Shown here: piece after piece, positions 9,046-20,484 of the stretch
How positions within the stretch are numbered: the first letter of the stretch is position 1
Layout of the letters: each line of letters opens with the position of its first letter
NCBI GenBank assembly: GCA_021798955.1
Contig: JAJZBK010000003.1
Coordinates: 1-64,000, forward strand
DNA length: 64,000 nucleotides
Direction of reading: 5' to 3'
Origin: Actinomycetes bacterium
GTDB lineage: Bacteria; Actinomycetota; Acidimicrobiia; Acidimicrobiales; RAAP-2
Notes under the pieces: generated by a model
Databases searched by the model: none
What the model saw: only the letters and a program-made list of their open reading frames with translations
What the model was told of the DNA's origin: nothing
Made by a program: the position numbers and the translations under genes

Positions 9046-9635
9046 AGCCCGTGCACGTCATCACCGGACGGGCGGTCCCCCTCGACCGCTCGGACGTCGA
9101 TACCGACCAGATCATCCCGTCCGACTGGTTGAAGCGCGTCGAGCGGACCGGGTTCGGTGCCGGTCTGTTCGGGGAGTGGCGCGACGACCGCTCCTTCGTC
9201 CTCAACGACCAGCGCTTCGCCGGCGCCGTCGTGCTGGTGGCCGGCCCGAACTTCGGTACCGGCTCGTCCCGCGAGCACGCGGTGTGGGCGCTGCAGGACT
9301 ACGGCTTCGAGGCCGTGGTGTCCCCCCGGTTCGGTGACATCTTCCGCAACAACTGCACCAAGGCAGGCCTCGTGCCCGTGCAGGTGGACGCCGAGATCGG
9401 TCGCCGCCTCCTCGACGAGGTCGCCGCCGATCCGTCCCTCGAGGTGACCGTCGACGTGGCGCGTGGGACGCTCGAGGTGCCGGCGGCGGGCATCGTCACC
9501 ACCTTCCCCCTCGACGAGTTCACACGTCAGCGCCTGCTCAACGGTTGGGACGACATCGGGCTCACCCTCCGCTATGAGGACGAGATCACCCGGTTCGAAG
9601 CGGCGCGTCCACCGTGGCTGCCGACCACTGTCTGA
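9042..9635 (+). CDS. leuD: 3-isopropylmalate dehydratase small subunit
   Basis: A 197-residue swivelling-domain subunit of isopropylmalate isomerase, partner of LeuC. It has [15 protein letters not shown] near the start, the [13 protein letters not shown] substrate loop and the [14 protein letters not shown] segment. The ATG at 9042 overlaps the leuC stop. It is the last gene of the greA-leuC-leuD unit; about 345 bases without a convincing gene follow. Confidence 0.97.
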   Translation: MKPVHVITGRAVPLDRSDVDTDQIIPSDWLKRVERTGFGAGLFGEWRDDRSFVLNDQRFAGAVVLVAGPNFGTGSSREHAVWALQDYGFEAVVSPRFGDIFRNNCTKAGLVPVQVDAEIGRRLLDEVAADPSLEVTVDVARGTLEVPAAGIVTTFPLDEFTRQRLLNGWDDIGLTLRYEDEITRFEAARPPWLPTTV

Positions 9636-9980
9636 GCACCCCCAACCCACCTCGCACGTTGCCCCGGCCGACCGAGGTCGGGTCGATGCCACACACAGGT
9701 GGTAACGGTATGCCACCGTCGGCGGTGCTTCGGACACTGTCGGGGAACCTGGTTGGATGGCTCGCGCGCGGGAGACACTGCGACAGGTTCCCACCGGATG
9801 TGCACCCCGAAAAACCCCGGACCCCCGGCGCCGACCACCACGAGGGGCAGGGGGGCGGACGACGGCCCGGGGGTCCGGAGGATGAGGGGCCGCCGTAGAT
9901 GCGCACCCGCGATGTGCTGATCACTCTAGCTGCTCAAGTGCGCCGAGGGTGGGTTCACGGCGGTCGACCGGGGGCGTCAT
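9636..9980. other. Gene-free interval after leuD with a long-loop inverted repeat
   Basis: No gene with convincing coding character is seen here. A perfect 12-base inverted repeat has CCGGACCCCCGG at 9817-9828 and its complement at 9867-9878, separated by 38 bases. The gap is long and no T-tract follows, so it is not a standard terminator. Confidence 0.45.
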
Positions 9981-10823
9981 GTGAGCGCCAGCTTCCGCGG
10001 GCAGACTCGTTGTGCCATGCACGCAGGTACCGACCGCCCCGATGCCCCCTCGCACCAGGGACCGACCCGCCCCCGGACCGAGCAGGACCGGTCCGGCGCC
10101 GGGCTGCACGCCGCTCGCCGGCCCCCATCAGGCTCGGACGATCGCTCGAGCGAGGGCGAGCCCTCCCGCCCGGCCGTCCTCACCGTCCCCGCCTCGCCAG
10201 GCGCGAAGCTGCGACGGCGACCACGGCAGGACCCGGGCGTCGAGGCCAACGCTCGGCTGACCGGCGTGACCGCCGTGGTCCTCCTCGTGCTCTTCGCCGT
10301 CGAGGGTCTCACCGTGCTCCGGATCAGTACCCGCCCCATGCTCACCGCCCACATCGTGGTCGGCATGGTGCTGGTGCCGCCGGTGCTGCTGAAGCTGGGC
10401 AGCACGCTCTGGCGCTTCGTCCGGTACTACACCGGGAACCCCGCGTACCGCCGGAGAGGCGCCCCGCCACCTCTGCTGCGCGTCCTCGGACCGGTGCTCG
10501 TGCTCCTCACCGCGGTCCTTCTGGCCTCGGGGATCCTGCTCGTGCTGCTGAACGGCCAGGTGCGCACCACCCTCCTCGCCGTCCACAAGGTGAGCTTCGT
10601 CCTCTGGTTCGTCGTGCTGGCCGTCCACGTGGTCGGCCACCTCGCCGAGACGTCCCGCCTCGCCCCGCGAGACTTCGTCGCCCGCACCCGGCGCCGCGTC
10701 CGCGGTGCGTCGCTCCGCCTGTGGCTGGTGTCGACAAGCCTGGTGGCCGGCGTGGTCCTCGGGGCGGTGATCGAACCGAGGATCGGGCCGTGGCTGGCCT
10801 CTGGCGGCATCTACCCGCATTGA
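9981..10823 (+). CDS. Cytochrome b561/DUF4405-like four-helix membrane protein
   Basis: A membrane protein of about 280 residues with a polar, low-complexity N terminus of about 90 residues and four hydrophobic helices. The helices begin near LTGVTAVVLLVLFAVEG, AHIVVGMVLVPPVLLKLG, LGPVLVLLTAVLLASGILL and SFVLWFVVLAVHVVGHLAE. Histidines inside or beside helices (TAHIVVG, AVHKVSF, AVHVVGHLAE) are placed as in b-type heme proteins of the cytochrome b561/DUF4405 type. A fifth hydrophobic stretch lies near the C terminus. GTG 9981 is used; ATG 10017 would shorten only the polar region. It lies before a two-component pair on the same strand, so it may be a redox protein controlled by them. Heme binding is inferred. 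Confidence 0.65.
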   Translation: MSASFRGQTRCAMHAGTDRPDAPSHQGPTRPRTEQDRSGAGLHAARRPPSGSDDRSSEGEPSRPAVLTVPASPGAKLRRRPRQDPGVEANARLTGVTAVVLLVLFAVEGLTVLRISTRPMLTAHIVVGMVLVPPVLLKLGSTLWRFVRYYTGNPAYRRRGAPPPLLRVLGPVLVLLTAVLLASGILLVLLNGQVRTTLLAVHKVSFVLWFVVLAVHVVGHLAETSRLAPRDFVARTRRRVRGASLRLWLVSTSLVAGVVLGAVIEPRIGPWLASGGIYPH

Positions 10824-10836
10824 GCACCCTGTCGGA

Positions 10837-10891
10837 GCGACGCCCGTCGAAGATGCGCCCGTCGAGCAGCCCGCCAGAGCGGCGCCCGTCG
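10837..10891. repeat. Imperfect repeats of GCGCCCGTCG before the two-component operon
   Basis: Three copies of a GCGnCGCCCGTCG-like motif lie at 10837-10849, 10853-10864 and 10879-10891, between the membrane protein and the response regulator. They could be a direct-repeat operator or simply a decayed tandem repeat. Confidence 0.45.
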
Positions 10892-10956
10892 GGACATCGG
10901 GGCCGGCTCGTCGTGTTGGCGGACGGCTGGCCCCGCCGCCATCGGAGGTGGAGGCC

Positions 10957-11625
10957 GTGAGGGTCCTGGTGGCAGAGGACGATCCCGGCGTCCGCTCGGT
11001 CCTCGAACGGGGTCTGCGCGAGCACGGCTACGTCGTCGATGCCGTCGCCGACGGAGCGGCGGCGTTCACCCACTTCGCCGCCTACGAGTACGACGTCGCC
11101 GTCGTCGACTGGCGGATGCCGAAGGTGTCCGGGCTCGAGCTGGTCGAGCGCCTCCGCTCCGGTGGGAACCGGACGCCCATCCTCATGCTCACCGCCCGAG
11201 ACGCCACCGAGGACCGGGTCACGGGGCTCACGAAGGGAGCGGACGACTACCTGGTCAAGCCGTTCTCGTTCTCCGAGCTCGTCGCCCGGCTGGGTGCTCT
11301 CCAGCGCCGTCCAGCGCTCACCGTCGATCCGGTGGTGCGCTGCGGCGACCTCGCCTTCGACCCGGCGACCCGTCAGCTGCGCATCGGCGACGAACTGGTC
11401 GTGCTGACGGCGACCGAGTCGATGCTCGTCGAACTGCTCCTCAGGCGCTCGCCCGCGGTCGTCACCCGGCGGACCATCGCCCTCCATGTCTGGGAGGACG
11501 AGGCAGACGCCGTCGGCTCGAACACCATCGACGTCCACATCGCACGGCTGCGGGCCAAGCTGGCCCGGGCCACCGCCCGCATCGAGACCGTGCGCGGCAG
11601 CGGCTACCGCCTGGTGCCACCATGA
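10957..11625 (+). CDS. OmpR-family response regulator
   Basis: A 222-residue DNA-binding regulator. The receiver domain (about residues 1-115) has the acidic pair in VAEDD, the phosphoacceptor aspartate in VVDWRMPKVSG, the threonine in LMLTARD and the lysine in DDYLVKPFSF. The C-terminal winged helix ends in the typical ETVRGSGYRLVPP. GTG 10957 is preferred because two GGAGG sites precede it and the protein then starts at the receiver's first strand; a GTG three codons upstream is possible. Its stop overlaps the histidine kinase start (ATGA), its obvious partner. Confidence 0.93.
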   Translation: MRVLVAEDDPGVRSVLERGLREHGYVVDAVADGAAAFTHFAAYEYDVAVVDWRMPKVSGLELVERLRSGGNRTPILMLTARDATEDRVTGLTKGADDYLVKPFSFSELVARLGALQRRPALTVDPVVRCGDLAFDPATRQLRIGDELVVLTATESMLVELLLRRSPAVVTRRTIALHVWEDEADAVGSNTIDVHIARLRAKLARATARIETVRGSGYRLVPP

Positions 11626-13034
11626 GCGGCAGGCGGACCGACCCGGGTCCAGTCCTCGTCGGGGCACCCGGACGCGACGGGAGGCGGGCGCACGCTGCCA
11701 AGGTCGCCGGGGTCGCCACCGTGGTGGTCGCCCTGGTCGTGGCCGTGGTCGCCCTGGTGTTCAACACCGTCGTCATCGACCACCTGGACACGTCGGTCGA
11801 CCTCCGCCTTGCCGACCAGCTGGGTGACGCCAGCGCGCTCGAGCCCGGTGGGGGGCTGGTGGTTCCCTCCAGCGCCCCCGACCGTGACGTCGACACCGCA
11901 CCGGTGTTCCTCTGGCGCGTCAGCAGCTCGGGAGCTGCCCGCCCAGTGACCGTCGGCGCCCCGGCCCTCCCCCGCCGGGAGTGGAACCGCGGACCGACCG
12001 AGCTGACCGTGGCCGGGAGCACCTTTCGGTTCGTGAGCCAGTCGACGGCTTCGGGCTGGCTGGTCGCCGGCTCGAGCGTCCGCCAGGTCCAACGGGTCAG
12101 CACCGAGCTGACCGTGGCCGAGCTCCTCCTCGGTGGCGTGCTCCTCGTGTCGACCTTCGTCGGCGCGCTCGTCGTCGGCCTGCGGGCCTCGGCCCCCGTC
12201 GAGGCCATGCGGCGCGCACAGGCCGAGTTCACGGCCGACGCATCACATGAGCTGCGCACCCCGCTGAGCGTCATCCGGGCCGAGGTCGACCTGGCTCTGG
12301 GCCGACGGCGATCGGCCGACAGCTACCGCGCCACCCTCGAACGCGTGGGCGACGAAGGCCGGCGCCTGCAGTCGATCGTCGACGACCTCCTCTGGCTCGC
12401 CCGCGAGGAGGCTGCGCCGCCCGAGCGGACCCGGACCCACGAACGGGTCGACTTGGCCGCCGTGGCGGAGGCCACGGCCCAGCGGTTCGCTGCCGTCGCA
12501 GACGCCGCCGGGCAGCACCTGGTCGTCGAGCACGGGGCACGAGGGGCCGCTGTCGTGCAAGCCACCCCCGAGAGCCTCCAGCGCCTGGCAAGCGTCCTCG
12601 TCGACAACGCCTGCCGGTACGCCGGAGCCGGCGGGACGATCCGGGTGGCGACCGGGCTGACCGGTGGGCGAGCCACCTTGTCGGTGGAGGACTCCGGGCC
12701 TGGCATCCCCGAGGACGAACGGCACCGGATCTTCGACCGCTTCCACCGTGCCAGCGACGAACCGGGTGGGACCGGACTGGGGCTCGCCATCGCCGACGCC
12801 GTGGTCCGGCGGACGCACGGACGTTGGTCGGTCGGACGGTCCAACCTCGGGGGTGCACGGGTCGCCGTGGCCTGGCGGCGACCCCCGCTCCATCCGGCCG
12901 GGCTCGGCTCCTCGGAGCTCGAGGAGCACCCCGATCCCCTGGAGCCATCGTCGCCCGCTCGGCCAGCCGGCGACGGCGAACCGGGCGCGTCCTGGGTCCA
13001 CCCTGGGGGACACCCCATGCCCGGGGCAGAGTAG
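11622..13034 (+). CDS. Sensor histidine kinase, partner of the upstream regulator
   Basis: A 470-residue two-helix membrane kinase. The first membrane helix (about residues 27-47) and the second (about 167-187) enclose an extracytoplasmic sensor region of about 120 residues. The H-box is DASHELRTPLSVI around residue 210. The ATPase domain has the N-box VLVDNACRYA, G1 box VEDSGPGIPEDE, F-box IFDRFHRA and G2 box GGTGLGLAIA. A proline- and acid-rich tail of about 50 residues follows. No clear HAMP linker is seen. Coupled by a four-base overlap to the response regulator. The signal is unknown. Confidence 0.93.
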   Translation: MSGRRTDPGPVLVGAPGRDGRRAHAAKVAGVATVVVALVVAVVALVFNTVVIDHLDTSVDLRLADQLGDASALEPGGGLVVPSSAPDRDVDTAPVFLWRVSSSGAARPVTVGAPALPRREWNRGPTELTVAGSTFRFVSQSTASGWLVAGSSVRQVQRVSTELTVAELLLGGVLLVSTFVGALVVGLRASAPVEAMRRAQAEFTADASHELRTPLSVIRAEVDLALGRRRSADSYRATLERVGDEGRRLQSIVDDLLWLAREEAAPPERTRTHERVDLAAVAEATAQRFAAVADAAGQHLVVEHGARGAAVVQATPESLQRLASVLVDNACRYAGAGGTIRVATGLTGGRATLSVEDSGPGIPEDERHRIFDRFHRASDEPGGTGLGLAIADAVVRRTHGRWSVGRSNLGGARVAVAWRRPPLHPAGLGSSELEEHPDPLEPSSPARPAGDGEPGASWVHPGGHPMPGAE

Positions 13035-13073
13035 GGCTCCGAACGGCATCAGCCGGCGTCGGTGCCGTGCTGT

Positions 13074-13121
13074 GCAGTCCGGCAGTCCGGCAGTCCGGCA
13101 GTCCGGCAGTCCGGCAGTCCG
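13074..13121. repeat. 8-bp tandem repeat, 6 copies, overlapping a promoter
   Basis: Six perfect copies of GCAGTCCG followed by a diverged seventh (GCAGTGGG). The last copies occupy the place where the -35 element of the 13146 gene would be. Confidence 0.95.
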
Positions 13122-13133
13122 GCAGTGGGCGAC

Positions 13134-13139
13134 TACCCT
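13134..13139 (+). promoter_or_regulatory. Leaderless -10 box of the small membrane protein gene
   Basis: TACCCT followed by exactly six bases and the ATG at 13146. Confidence 0.55.
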
Positions 13140-13145
13140 GCGACC

Positions 13146-13316
13146 ATGCGTCGAGCCCTTGTCATCGTGGCGACGGTGGCCACCGTGCTGGTCGCCCTGG
13201 TCTTCACCCGTCGCCAAGGAGCAACCACCGCCTCGTCGCCCACCGACCTGTGGCCCCCGGTACCGAGGAACCCCGCTGGCTCGGCTCGGACGGCCGGGTC
13301 CCTCGAGCTGGGCTGA
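13146..13316 (+). CDS. Small single-helix membrane protein, 56 residues
   Basis: A short unrecognised protein. Residues 4-20 (ALVIVATVATVLVALVF) form one membrane helix, followed by a positive TRRQ stop-transfer patch and a polar C terminus containing DLWPPVPRNPAG. The start is supported by the leaderless -10 arrangement. It follows the sensor kinase by about 110 bases on the same strand and is convergent with serA. The proline-rich WPPVP segment hints at a conserved small-protein family, but no function can be assigned. Confidence 0.6.
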   Translation: MRRALVIVATVATVLVALVFTRRQGATTASSPTDLWPPVPRNPAGSARTAGSLELG

Positions 13317-13428
13317 CTGCCGAGCTGGTCGCCAGGTCCTCGTCGCGGGTGGCCGCCCGGCGGTCATCCGACCACCGGGCGGCCCGTCCCGGTCGACAGG
13401 GACCTGCCTCGGAGGAGGAAGTCGAAGG

Positions 13429-14994
13429 TCAGACCTCGATGGTGTGGACGTCGCTGATGCCGTCTTGCGACCGGAGCTGATCGAGCACGTCAGCCGGCAC
13501 CTGCCGGTCGGTCGAGAGGACCATGAGCGCGGTGTTGCCCGACGCCGAGGGCCCCACCGCCATCGACGAGATCGACACGCCGGCTTGGCCGATCACCGTT
13601 CCGACGACGCCGATCATCCCGGCCCGGTCGTCGTTGCGCACCACGACCATGTGCGGTGCGGGCGGGACCTCGACGGTGTGGTCGTCCACCATCACGAGCC
13701 GAGGCTCGGTCCGTGGGCCGGTCAAGGTGCCCGACACCGAGTGCCCACCTCCGCTCAGGGTGATCAGGTTGACGTAGTCGTGGGCGGTGACCGTCGACGT
13801 CTCCCGCACCTCGAGGCCGCGCTCCTGGGCGATCTGGGGGGCGTTGACGTAGGAGACGGGCTCCTCCGTGCCGGCGGCGAACACGCCCTTCAGTGCGGAC
13901 AGGGTGAGGATGCCGGTGCCGGCACCGGCCAGACCCCCTTGGTACTCGATCTCCAGCGAGGAGGGCAGCCCGTCGTTCAGGCAGGCCAGGATGCGACCGA
14001 GCTGCTCGGCAAGTCCCATGAAGGGGCGAACCGTCTCCGAGACGTCGGTGGCGGCCACGTTGACGGCGAAGGGGACGAAGTCGCCATTGAGGGCGAGGAT
14101 GACCTGCTCGGCAATGGTCACGCCGGCCTTGTCCTGAGCCTCGGCCGTCGACGCACCGAGATGGGGGGCGACGACGACGGACGGGAGCTCGAAGAGCGGC
14201 GACTCGGTGGCGGGCTCCTTGGCGAACACGTCGAGGCCTGCCCCCTGCACCCGTCCCGAACGGATGGCCTCGGCGAGAGCGTCCTCGTCGATGATGCCGC
14301 CACGCGCCGTGTTGACGATGCGGATCCCCGGCTTGACCTTGGCCAGCAGGTCGGCGCCGAAGAGGCCGATCGTGTCGGGCGTCTTGGGGAGGTGGATGGT
14401 CACGAAGTCCGCCGTGGCCACCAGGTCCTCGAGGCTCATCAGCTCGACGCTCATGTGCCGGGCCCGGTCGGCTGACACGTAGGGGTCGTACGCGACCAAG
14501 TGCATGCCGAAGGCCAGGGCACGCTGTGCCACCAGCGCACCGACCCGACCGAGCCCCACGATGCCGAGCGTCTTGCCGTAGAGCTCGACGCCCTCCCACT
14601 TGGACCGCTCCCACTTGCCCGCCACCAGGGCGGCGTGAGCCTGGGGCACGTTGCGTGCCTGGGCGAGCATGAGCGCCATGGCCTGCTCGGCCGCCGAGAG
14701 GATGTTCGACTGCGGGGCGTTGACGACCATGACGCCCCGCTCGGTTGCCGTCGTCACGTCGACGTTGTCGAGGCCGATGCCGGCCCGACCGACCACGACG
14801 AGGTCGTTGCCGGCGGCCAGCACCTCGGCGGTGACCGTGGTGGCCGACCGGATGATCAGCGCCTCGGCGCCGACCACCGCCTCGAGGAGCTCGTCGGGCG
14901 AGAGCCCCAGCCGGACGTCCACGTCGTGACCGGCCTCGGCCAGCAGGTCGAGGCCGCGCTGGGCCAACTTCTCGGTGACGAGCACCCTAGCCAT
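13429..14994 (-). CDS. serA: D-3-phosphoglycerate dehydrogenase
   Basis: A 521-residue NAD-dependent dehydrogenase that makes 3-phosphohydroxypyruvate, the first step of serine synthesis. The catalytic domain starts VLVTEKLAQRGLDLL. The Rossmann domain has the dinucleotide loop GIVGLGRVGALVAQRA. Catalytic Arg, Glu and His lie in NTARGGIIDEDAL, GLDVFAKEPA and PHLGASTAEAQ. An intervening domain (about residues 320-450) and a C-terminal ACT domain from about 450 make this the long type, in which serine inhibits through ACT. A strong AGGAAGGAA site precedes the ATG. The upstream same-strand neighbour is the aminotransferase at 15152. Confidence 0.97.
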   Translation of the reverse strand: MARVLVTEKLAQRGLDLLAEAGHDVDVRLGLSPDELLEAVVGAEALIIRSATTVTAEVLAAGNDLVVVGRAGIGLDNVDVTTATERGVMVVNAPQSNILSAAEQAMALMLAQARNVPQAHAALVAGKWERSKWEGVELYGKTLGIVGLGRVGALVAQRALAFGMHLVAYDPYVSADRARHMSVELMSLEDLVATADFVTIHLPKTPDTIGLFGADLLAKVKPGIRIVNTARGGIIDEDALAEAIRSGRVQGAGLDVFAKEPATESPLFELPSVVVAPHLGASTAEAQDKAGVTIAEQVILALNGDFVPFAVNVAATDVSETVRPFMGLAEQLGRILACLNDGLPSSLEIEYQGGLAGAGTGILTLSALKGVFAAGTEEPVSYVNAPQIAQERGLEVRETSTVTAHDYVNLITLSGGGHSVSGTLTGPRTEPRLVMVDDHTVEVPPAPHMVVVRNDDRAGMIGVVGTVIGQAGVSISSMAVGPSASGNTALMVLSTDRQVPADVLDQLRSQDGISDVHTIEV

Positions 14995-15151
14995 GGTGTT
15001 CCTTCCTCTCGGGGGTCGGGCCCCGAAGGGCCGCTTGGATGCGGCGAAGCCGCTCGTAGCACGATGTCACGACCGCGGCCGCCACGGCAGGCGCCCCTGG
15101 CCGACGCGTTGCCGGCTCCGTCGCCCCGAGGGCGACCTCATCCGGTGCGCC

Positions 15152-17528
<2,377 letters not shown>

Positions 17529-17571
17529 GGGGCGGGCTGGCCACCGGGAGCGCCGGACGGTGGTCTCCTGG

Positions 17572-17577
17572 TACCGT
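17572..17577 (+). promoter_or_regulatory. -10 box of orphan histidine kinase
   Basis: TACCGT, 60 bases upstream of the GTG at 17638, whose own ribosome site is GGCGAGG. A short leader is therefore predicted for this gene. Confidence 0.4.
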
Positions 17578-17637
17578 GTCAGCAGAGGCGACCACGAGGT
17601 CGAGGGGCCACGTCCGTCGACATGGCGAGGTAGTGGG

Positions 17638-19089
17638 GTGCTGGCACTCGTCAGGGCTGACCGAGGCACGATCCGGGACCGGTTCACCGTGGCCCTCGCT
17701 CTCCTCGCCGTGCTTCTCGTCGTGCTGGCGGGCTTCACGGTTGTCGTACGGATCCGGGTCAGCCACGCCCAGAACCGCATCGACACGGTGCTCATCCCCG
17801 CCGTCCGCAACGTGTCGGCGCTCGGCCAGGCGTACGCCGAGCAGCAGTCGGCCGAGCGGGGCTACCTGCTGACTGGGAGCCCGGCGTCGCTCACCAGCTA
17901 CACGCTGGCGAAAGACACGGCGGCGCGGCTCGAGGCCACCGTCGCCGTCCAGTTGCGCGAGGATGCCGCCGCGACGCGCCTGCTCGCCGCCGTGTCGGCA
18001 GCCGGCCAGGCCTGGCAGGCCCGAGGGGCGGCACCCGAGATCACCGCCAAGCAGGACGGGACCTTGCCGGTCGGAGCTGCCCTCGTGCTGGCCATGGCAG
18101 CCTCGCACGCGCTCTTCGGCCAGTTGAGCAACGCCACCACCACGCTCCAGCACCACCTCGGCGACGTCATCGCCGCCGAGGTCAACACGGCCGCCGATGC
18201 CCAGTCGGCGGCCAACATCGCCGCGGCGGCAACCGTGGGGTCGACGGTGCTGGTCGGCGTGGCGGCGATCGCCGTCTACCGGCGCTCGGTGGCCCGGCCG
18301 CTTGCCCACCTGCTCGACCAGGTTGGCACGGTGGCGGCCGGCCACCTCGACCAACCCGTCGAGGTGAGCGGCCCCGAAGAGCTCGCCACCATCGCCCGGA
18401 GCGTGGAGTCGATGCGCAGCCGCATCCTGGCCGACACCGCCGAGGCGGCAGCACGCGACGAGCAGCTCGCCGTCCGAGCCGAGAGCGACCGGATCGCCCG
18501 CGACCTCCACGACGTGGTCATCCAGCGTCTCTTCGCCTCCGGCCTGCGCCTCCTGTCACTGAGCAACCACCACCCCGAGGTGGCCGTCGAGAGCCGCGAG
18601 CTGGTCGACGAGCTCGACGCCAGCATCCGCGAGCTCCGCGCCGTCATCTTCGGCCTGACGGTCCACCAGGTCACCGGCGGGCTGTCCGACCGGGTCCAGT
18701 CGCTCGTCCACCACAGCGAGCGGAGCCTTGGCTTCCTGCCCGCCTTGTCGGTGAACGGTCCGGTCGACGAGGTCGTCGACCGGGCGACGGCCGACCAGGT
18801 GGTCCCCGTCGTCGGCGAGCTTTTGACCAACGTGGCCCGCCACGCTCGGGCGAGCAGCGTCTCGGTGCTCCTCGACGCCGGCTCCGACCGGCTCCGTCTG
18901 GTCGTGGCCGACGACGGGGTGGGCATGCCGGTCGTCTCCGGGACGTCCGGCTTGGGCGGCGGCCGGGGACTGGCCAACCTGCACGCCCGGGCCGAGGCGC
19001 TGGGCGGAACGTGCCACGTCCGGCGGAGCGAGGACGGGGGCACCGTCGTCGAGTGGTCGGTCCCGCTCGCGACCAGCCCGGTCACCTGA
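17638..19089 (+). CDS. DevS/NarX-type sensor histidine kinase, orphan
   Basis: A 483-residue membrane sensor kinase. Helix 1 lies near residues 17-40. A helical extracytoplasmic region with AYAEQQSAERGYLLTGSP, characteristic of CHASE3 sensors, follows. Helix 2 is near residue 185-205, with a HAMP linker (RSVARPLAHLLDQV). The HisKA_3 H-box is ARDLHDVVIQRLFASGLRL around residue 288, like DevS/DosT kinases, and the HATPase domain shows GELLTNVARHA, VADDGVGMP and GGGRGLANLHARA. No NarL/LuxR-type response regulator lies next to it, so its partner must be elsewhere. Confidence 0.92.
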   Translation: MLALVRADRGTIRDRFTVALALLAVLLVVLAGFTVVVRIRVSHAQNRIDTVLIPAVRNVSALGQAYAEQQSAERGYLLTGSPASLTSYTLAKDTAARLEATVAVQLREDAAATRLLAAVSAAGQAWQARGAAPEITAKQDGTLPVGAALVLAMAASHALFGQLSNATTTLQHHLGDVIAAEVNTAADAQSAANIAAAATVGSTVLVGVAAIAVYRRSVARPLAHLLDQVGTVAAGHLDQPVEVSGPEELATIARSVESMRSRILADTAEAAARDEQLAVRAESDRIARDLHDVVIQRLFASGLRLLSLSNHHPEVAVESRELVDELDASIRELRAVIFGLTVHQVTGGLSDRVQSLVHHSERSLGFLPALSVNGPVDEVVDRATADQVVPVVGELLTNVARHARASSVSVLLDAGSDRLRLVVADDGVGMPVVSGTSGLGGGRGLANLHARAEALGGTCHVRRSEDGGTVVEWSVPLATSPVT

Positions 19090-19145
19090 CCTGGAGCGAC
19101 GTCACGCCGTGGTGCGCGCACCGGTCCCGACGAGCAATGCGCCGC

Positions 19146-20411
19146 TCAGTGGCGGCCCACGTAGGCACGACCCTGGTCGCCGACCAGCGCGACCAGGTTG
19201 CCGAGGGCGAGGTTGACGTCGACCAGGTGCAGTCCCCAGGTCGGACCGAGTGTCTCGTGCACGACCGGACGCGTGTCGCCCGGTATGCCAGTGGTGTCGA
19301 CCTGTAGCCAGCTGGCACCGTCCTCGCGCTCGCAACGCGCTCGGTAGCGGTCAGGGTAGGTCACCCACGGAGTGGCGACGTGGGCGGAGACGCCCACGCC
19401 AGCAAACACGCCGGCGGACCCATCGGTCCCGACCGGGAAGTACGGGTCGAGCAACCCGGAGCGTCCGGGGTGGGCGAGCGACGCCGGGTTGACGCAGAGC
19501 ACCTCGAGCGGCGACGAGGTGGTCGACGCCGGGCCGCTCAGGGCGCTGACGCCAGACCCGGCTCGCCCGAACAGGCTGTTGGCAGGCGGCGTTCGGTCGA
19601 AGCTCGAGTAGGCGACCACGCACCCGGTCTCGGTCGTAGCCGTGCACGCCGGGATGTGGGCGAAGTCGCCACCCACCAGCTTGCCTGCCGGCACCTCGAC
19701 GTTGCCTCCGAGCAGGATGGCCGACACCAGGAGCTTCCGCTCGGCGGGGTTGGGGTCGACCTCGGCGCGCAAGAGGCGGATGAGCATCGACGCCCCCTGC
19801 GAGTGACCGATGACGACGACCCCCCGTCCGTGGTCGTCGTGAGCGAGGAAGTACCTCCAGGCCGCCACCACGTCGCCATAGGCGAGAGCGATCGACGGCG
19901 GTGTCGTGGCCTTGCCCAGCAGCGAAGCGACGGTGAGCTGTCGGTACATCGGCGCCCACACGCGGCACACCGTCGAGAAGCGCGCCGCCTGGTCGGCGGC
20001 CACCGCCAGCTCGGCGGGCTGGACGGCGAGGTTGGCGTTGCCGGTCGACTGGAGGCTCACGGTCGGGTACACGTAGAAGCAGTTGACCGGGGGGTTGGCT
20101 GCCGGCCGCGCCTGCTGGAGGGACGTCGTGCCGTCTGCCCGCACCACGGTCGCCGTCAGGTCGCCGGAGCACGGGTCGTGGGCCATGCCGGGACGGCACA
20201 GCCAGACCGGTGCACCGGGGGCGGGGGCGGTCGGAGCGGAGGCCCGCGTCGTCGCTGGCGCGGCCGCGGGTGTCGACGAGCAGGCGGTCAAGGCGAGGGC
20301 GCCGACGGCCACCAGGGTGACGACGACGCCTCGGCGCGTCACCCCGGCGTGCCCGGCGAGCCGCCCGCCGTCCCTACCTCGACGGCTGCTCCACCATCCC
20401 ATCGGGCCCAT
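19146..20411 (-). CDS. DUF3089 alpha/beta-hydrolase lipoprotein
   Basis: A 421-residue exported protein of the DUF3089 alpha/beta-hydrolase family. A twin-positive N region and a hydrophobic stretch VVVTLVAVGALALTA end in a lipobox-like LTAC, so it should be a surface lipoprotein. An alanine/proline/threonine-rich linker follows. The body contains NCFYVYPTVSLQ, FSTVCRVWAPMYRQ and the nucleophile elbow VVVIGHSQGASML (serine within GHSQG), all typical of this family. Six or more cysteines suggest disulfides. GGAAGGAG precedes the ATG at 20411. Substrate unknown; lipase or esterase activity is inferred from the fold. Confidence 0.88.
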   Translation of the reverse strand: MGPMGWWSSRRGRDGGRLAGHAGVTRRGVVVTLVAVGALALTACSSTPAAAPATTRASAPTAPAPGAPVWLCRPGMAHDPCSGDLTATVVRADGTTSLQQARPAANPPVNCFYVYPTVSLQSTGNANLAVQPAELAVAADQAARFSTVCRVWAPMYRQLTVASLLGKATTPPSIALAYGDVVAAWRYFLAHDDHGRGVVVIGHSQGASMLIRLLRAEVDPNPAERKLLVSAILLGGNVEVPAGKLVGGDFAHIPACTATTETGCVVAYSSFDRTPPANSLFGRAGSGVSALSGPASTTSSPLEVLCVNPASLAHPGRSGLLDPYFPVGTDGSAGVFAGVGVSAHVATPWVTYPDRYRARCEREDGASWLQVDTTGIPGDTRPVVHETLGPTWGLHLVDVNLALGNLVALVGDQGRAYVGRH

Positions 20412-20484
20412 CGGGCTCCTTCCGTCGCCACGTTCCCTCCACGGCGGGGCAAGCCGACGGCGTGCCCCCGGCCCCGGGTCGTCC

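Noticed and set aside
9636-9980. Small genes in the leuD downstream gap
   Set aside because: Several frames are open because of GC content, but none has a good start signal, a -10 at the usual distance or a protein-like sequence.
13074-13121. Possible CRISPR array
   Set aside because: Units are only 8 bases and contiguous, with no spacers.
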